Source of the DNA: Treponema sp.
GTDB taxonomy: Bacteria; Spirochaetota; Spirochaetia; Treponematales; Breznakiellaceae
Length of the DNA stretch: 64,000 bases
Assembly (NCBI GenBank): GCA_009787775.1
Contig: WQSQ01000002.1
Coordinates: 1 to 64,000 of the forward strand
Direction of reading: 5' to 3'
Shown: piece after piece, positions 62,586 to 64,000 of the stretch
Numbering within the stretch: position 1 is the stretch's first letter
How the letters are laid out: each line of letters starts with the position of its first letter
Notes under the pieces: model-generated
What the model was told of the DNA's origin: nothing
What the model saw: the letters and a program-made list of their open reading frames with translations, nothing else
Databases searched by the model: none
Program-made: the position numbers and the translations under genes

Positions 62586-63323
62586 ATGTCTATGAGACGC
62601 TTTCTGTCATTTACGGCCCTGCTGTTCTTTACATGGTTTTGCTGTGTTTTTTTATCCTGCGCCTCGAGGATAGAGGGCTCTCTTGCTTCAGACGGCTCAG
62701 CGCTCATGTCTGTAAACATACGTCTGGAGCCCAGAATGACAACACTGATTCGTTCTCTTTCAAGAGCAGGCGGTCAGTCAAACGGGCCTGTGCTTGATGG
62801 TCCTGCCATTGCCCGTTCAATGTCAAGCGCGCCGGGTGTTGCCTCGGCGTCGCTTGGAAATACATCTGAGGCTGCGATAGAAGGGCAGGTGCGTATTTCT
62901 CAAATAGGGGAGTTCCTGTCCGCCGCGGAAACAGGCAGAAATGTCCGAAGAGGTTTTATCACATTTGAACAGACCGCAGCAGGCGGGCGGTGTAATATCA
63001 ACATAAACCGGCAAAACGGCCCTGCGATACTTGAGTTATTATCCCCCGAAATCTCCGATTACCTGAACGCTCTTATGGCGCCTCTTGCTACAGGCGAGGA
63101 ATTAAATAAAACCGAATACCTTAATCTTGTCGCTTCCTTCTACAACCGGACAATAAGTGATGAAATCGCCTACTCAAGAATCCGCGCCTCCATTGACTTT
63201 CCCGGCAATATTACCAGCGTCAGGGGAGGAACCTACTCCGGCAGAAGAGCGGAATTTGACATACCCCTTTTGGACCTCCTTGTCGCGGAAACCCCCCTTA
63301 TCTATGAAGTAACCTGGAACTGA
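62586..63323 (+). CDS. Lipoprotein of unknown function
   Basis: About 245 residues; ATG 62586 or 62592, neither with a clear ribosome site. The signal peptide ends in lipobox CCVFLSC-AS at about residue 23. The mature protein has SLASDGSALMSVNIRLEPRM at the start, a low-complexity Ser/Gly/Ala section, then NININRQNGPAILELLSPEIS and DEIAYSRIRASIDFPGNI. No family is recognised; the two-halved strand pattern hints at a beta-rich envelope protein. It follows the 23-bp array 3. Confidence 0.6.
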   Translation: MSMRRFLSFTALLFFTWFCCVFLSCASRIEGSLASDGSALMSVNIRLEPRMTTLIRSLSRAGGQSNGPVLDGPAIARSMSSAPGVASASLGNTSEAAIEGQVRISQIGEFLSAAETGRNVRRGFITFEQTAAGGRCNININRQNGPAILELLSPEISDYLNALMAPLATGEELNKTEYLNLVASFYNRTISDEIAYSRIRASIDFPGNITSVRGGTYSGRRAEFDIPLLDLLVAETPLIYEVTWN

Positions 63324-63392
63324 GGTTCAAATTAGCTTTATTTCGCTTTCCGTTATATAATACGTTAATTAGAGGATGACACGGAGGATCAT

Positions 63393-64000
63393 ATGGGTTT
63401 GATAAAAGCGTTGGCAGGAGCTGTCGGGGGAACATTTGCGGATCAGTGGCTTGAGTTCTTTGTCTGCGAGAGTATGGACGCGAATGTGCTTGCGGCGAAG
63501 GGGCAGAAACGTATAAGCAAGAGAAGCAGTAATACAAAAGGTGAGGATAATATCATATCGAACGGTTCGGGTATTGTTGTAAACAAGGGACAGGCTGCGG
63601 TCATTATAGACAACGGGCGCGTTATGGAATTCTGCTCCGAAGAAGGGCACTATACTTATGACCAGTCAAGCGAATCCAGTGTTTTCTTCGGAGGGCTCGA
63701 TAAGGGAATAGTAGGTATTTTTAAGAGTATAGGGGATCGTTTTAAACACGGCGGAAGTCCGGGAAAAGACCAGAGGATTTACTATTTCAACACTAAAGAG
63801 ATTATGGGAAATAAATACGGTACTCCAAACCCGATTCCGTACCTTATAGTTGATCCTAATATTAATCTCCGTATGACAATAAGCCTGCGCGCGAACGGAG
63901 AATATTCCTACAGAATGATAAACCCGCTGCTTTTTTATTCCAATGTCTGCGGTAATGTGACTGAAGATTACAGAAGGGACAATATTGACAGCCAGCTTAA
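63393..64000 (+). CDS. SPFH-domain / virion-core-like protein (YdjI type), N-terminal part
   Basis: ATG 63393 with GGAGGATC ahead; the frame is open to the window end (202 residues seen). The N-terminus MGLIKALAGAVGGTFADQWL and the following DNIISNGSGIVVNKGQAAV are the classic start of YdjI/virion core SPFH proteins, which assemble at membranes together with a zinc-ribbon partner. ESSVFFGGLDKGI, QRIYYFNTKEIMGNKYGTPNPIPY and DPNINLRMTISLRANGEYSYR follow in the known order. The remainder lies outside. Confidence 0.88.
   Translation, partial: MGLIKALAGAVGGTFADQWLEFFVCESMDANVLAAKGQKRISKRSSNTKGEDNIISNGSGIVVNKGQAAVIIDNGRVMEFCSEEGHYTYDQSSESSVFFGGLDKGIVGIFKSIGDRFKHGGSPGKDQRIYYFNTKEIMGNKYGTPNPIPYLIVDPNINLRMTISLRANGEYSYRMINPLLFYSNVCGNVTEDYRRDNIDSQL

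Overview
The window reads as a chromosome segment of a Treponema-like spirochaete, probably a gut or free-living member rather than a host-restricted pathogen. The conserved blocks rplU-prp-rpmA-obg-nadD/yqeK-LCP-rsfS, spoVG-tRNA-rplY-tilS-ftsH and carD-ispD are of the kind I associate with treponemes. Many relaxed lipoboxes, BspA-type surface repeats and exported proteins of no known family fit as well. A near-complete histidine pathway, a B12-dependent ribonucleotide reductase and an amino-sugar catabolic locus argue for metabolic independence. Species assignment is inference.

Layout. 0-6.5 kb: end of an FAD oxidoreductase, Sua5-type threonylcarbamoyl-AMP synthase (minus), a large NrdJ and an RNA/DNA methyltransferase. 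6.5-11.5 kb: a 23-bp repeat array, two secreted PPC-like repeat proteins, a small unknown protein, a FemAB ligase and a solute-binding lipoprotein. 11.5-27 kb: housekeeping (ribosomal proteins L21, L27 and L25, Prp, Obg, NadD-YqeK, LCP, RsfS, IspE, SpoVG, tRNA-Gln, TilS, FtsH), then an exported protein and an HtrA-like protease coupled to ftsH. 26.8-37 kb: a frameshifted radC, a glucosaminidase lipoprotein, and an amino-sugar locus with a GH-like TIM barrel, GH20, GH4, BadF-type kinase and an ABC importer without its ATPase. 37-39.5 kb: CarD, IspD and a lipoprotein.

39.5-58.4 kb: histidine genes broken into three groups, hisG-hisB-hisH, hisF, and hisA/I/E (triple fusion)-hisC-hisD. The first gap holds an HTH + fused nuclease-methylase + specificity-subunit cassette resembling BcgI-type restriction systems. 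The second holds lipoproteins, a MEMO-family protein, a sugar isomerase, a GNAT and a decaying AT-rich island (HD remnant, MNT with dead HEPN partner, Phd/RelE-type pair). 58.4-64 kb: an acyl-CoA ligase, a BspA-like leucine-rich lipoprotein, another lipoprotein and the start of an SPFH-domain protein.

The most unusual signal is non-coding. Four intergenic regions carry tandem arrays that all have a 23-bp period but unrelated unit sequences, most of them dyad-symmetric. At two loci the array is joined, in the same relative order, to a conserved composite of two hairpins (37.0-37.3 kb, and inverted at 62.2-62.5 kb). A third copy of one hairpin lies in front of rpmA with compensatory stem changes. 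A second hairpin family occurs at 1.6 and 19.6 kb. Several genes (GH4, hisG, hisA/I/E, lyxose isomerase) have a sigma70-like -10 box 6-7 nt before ATG, suggesting leaderless mRNAs.
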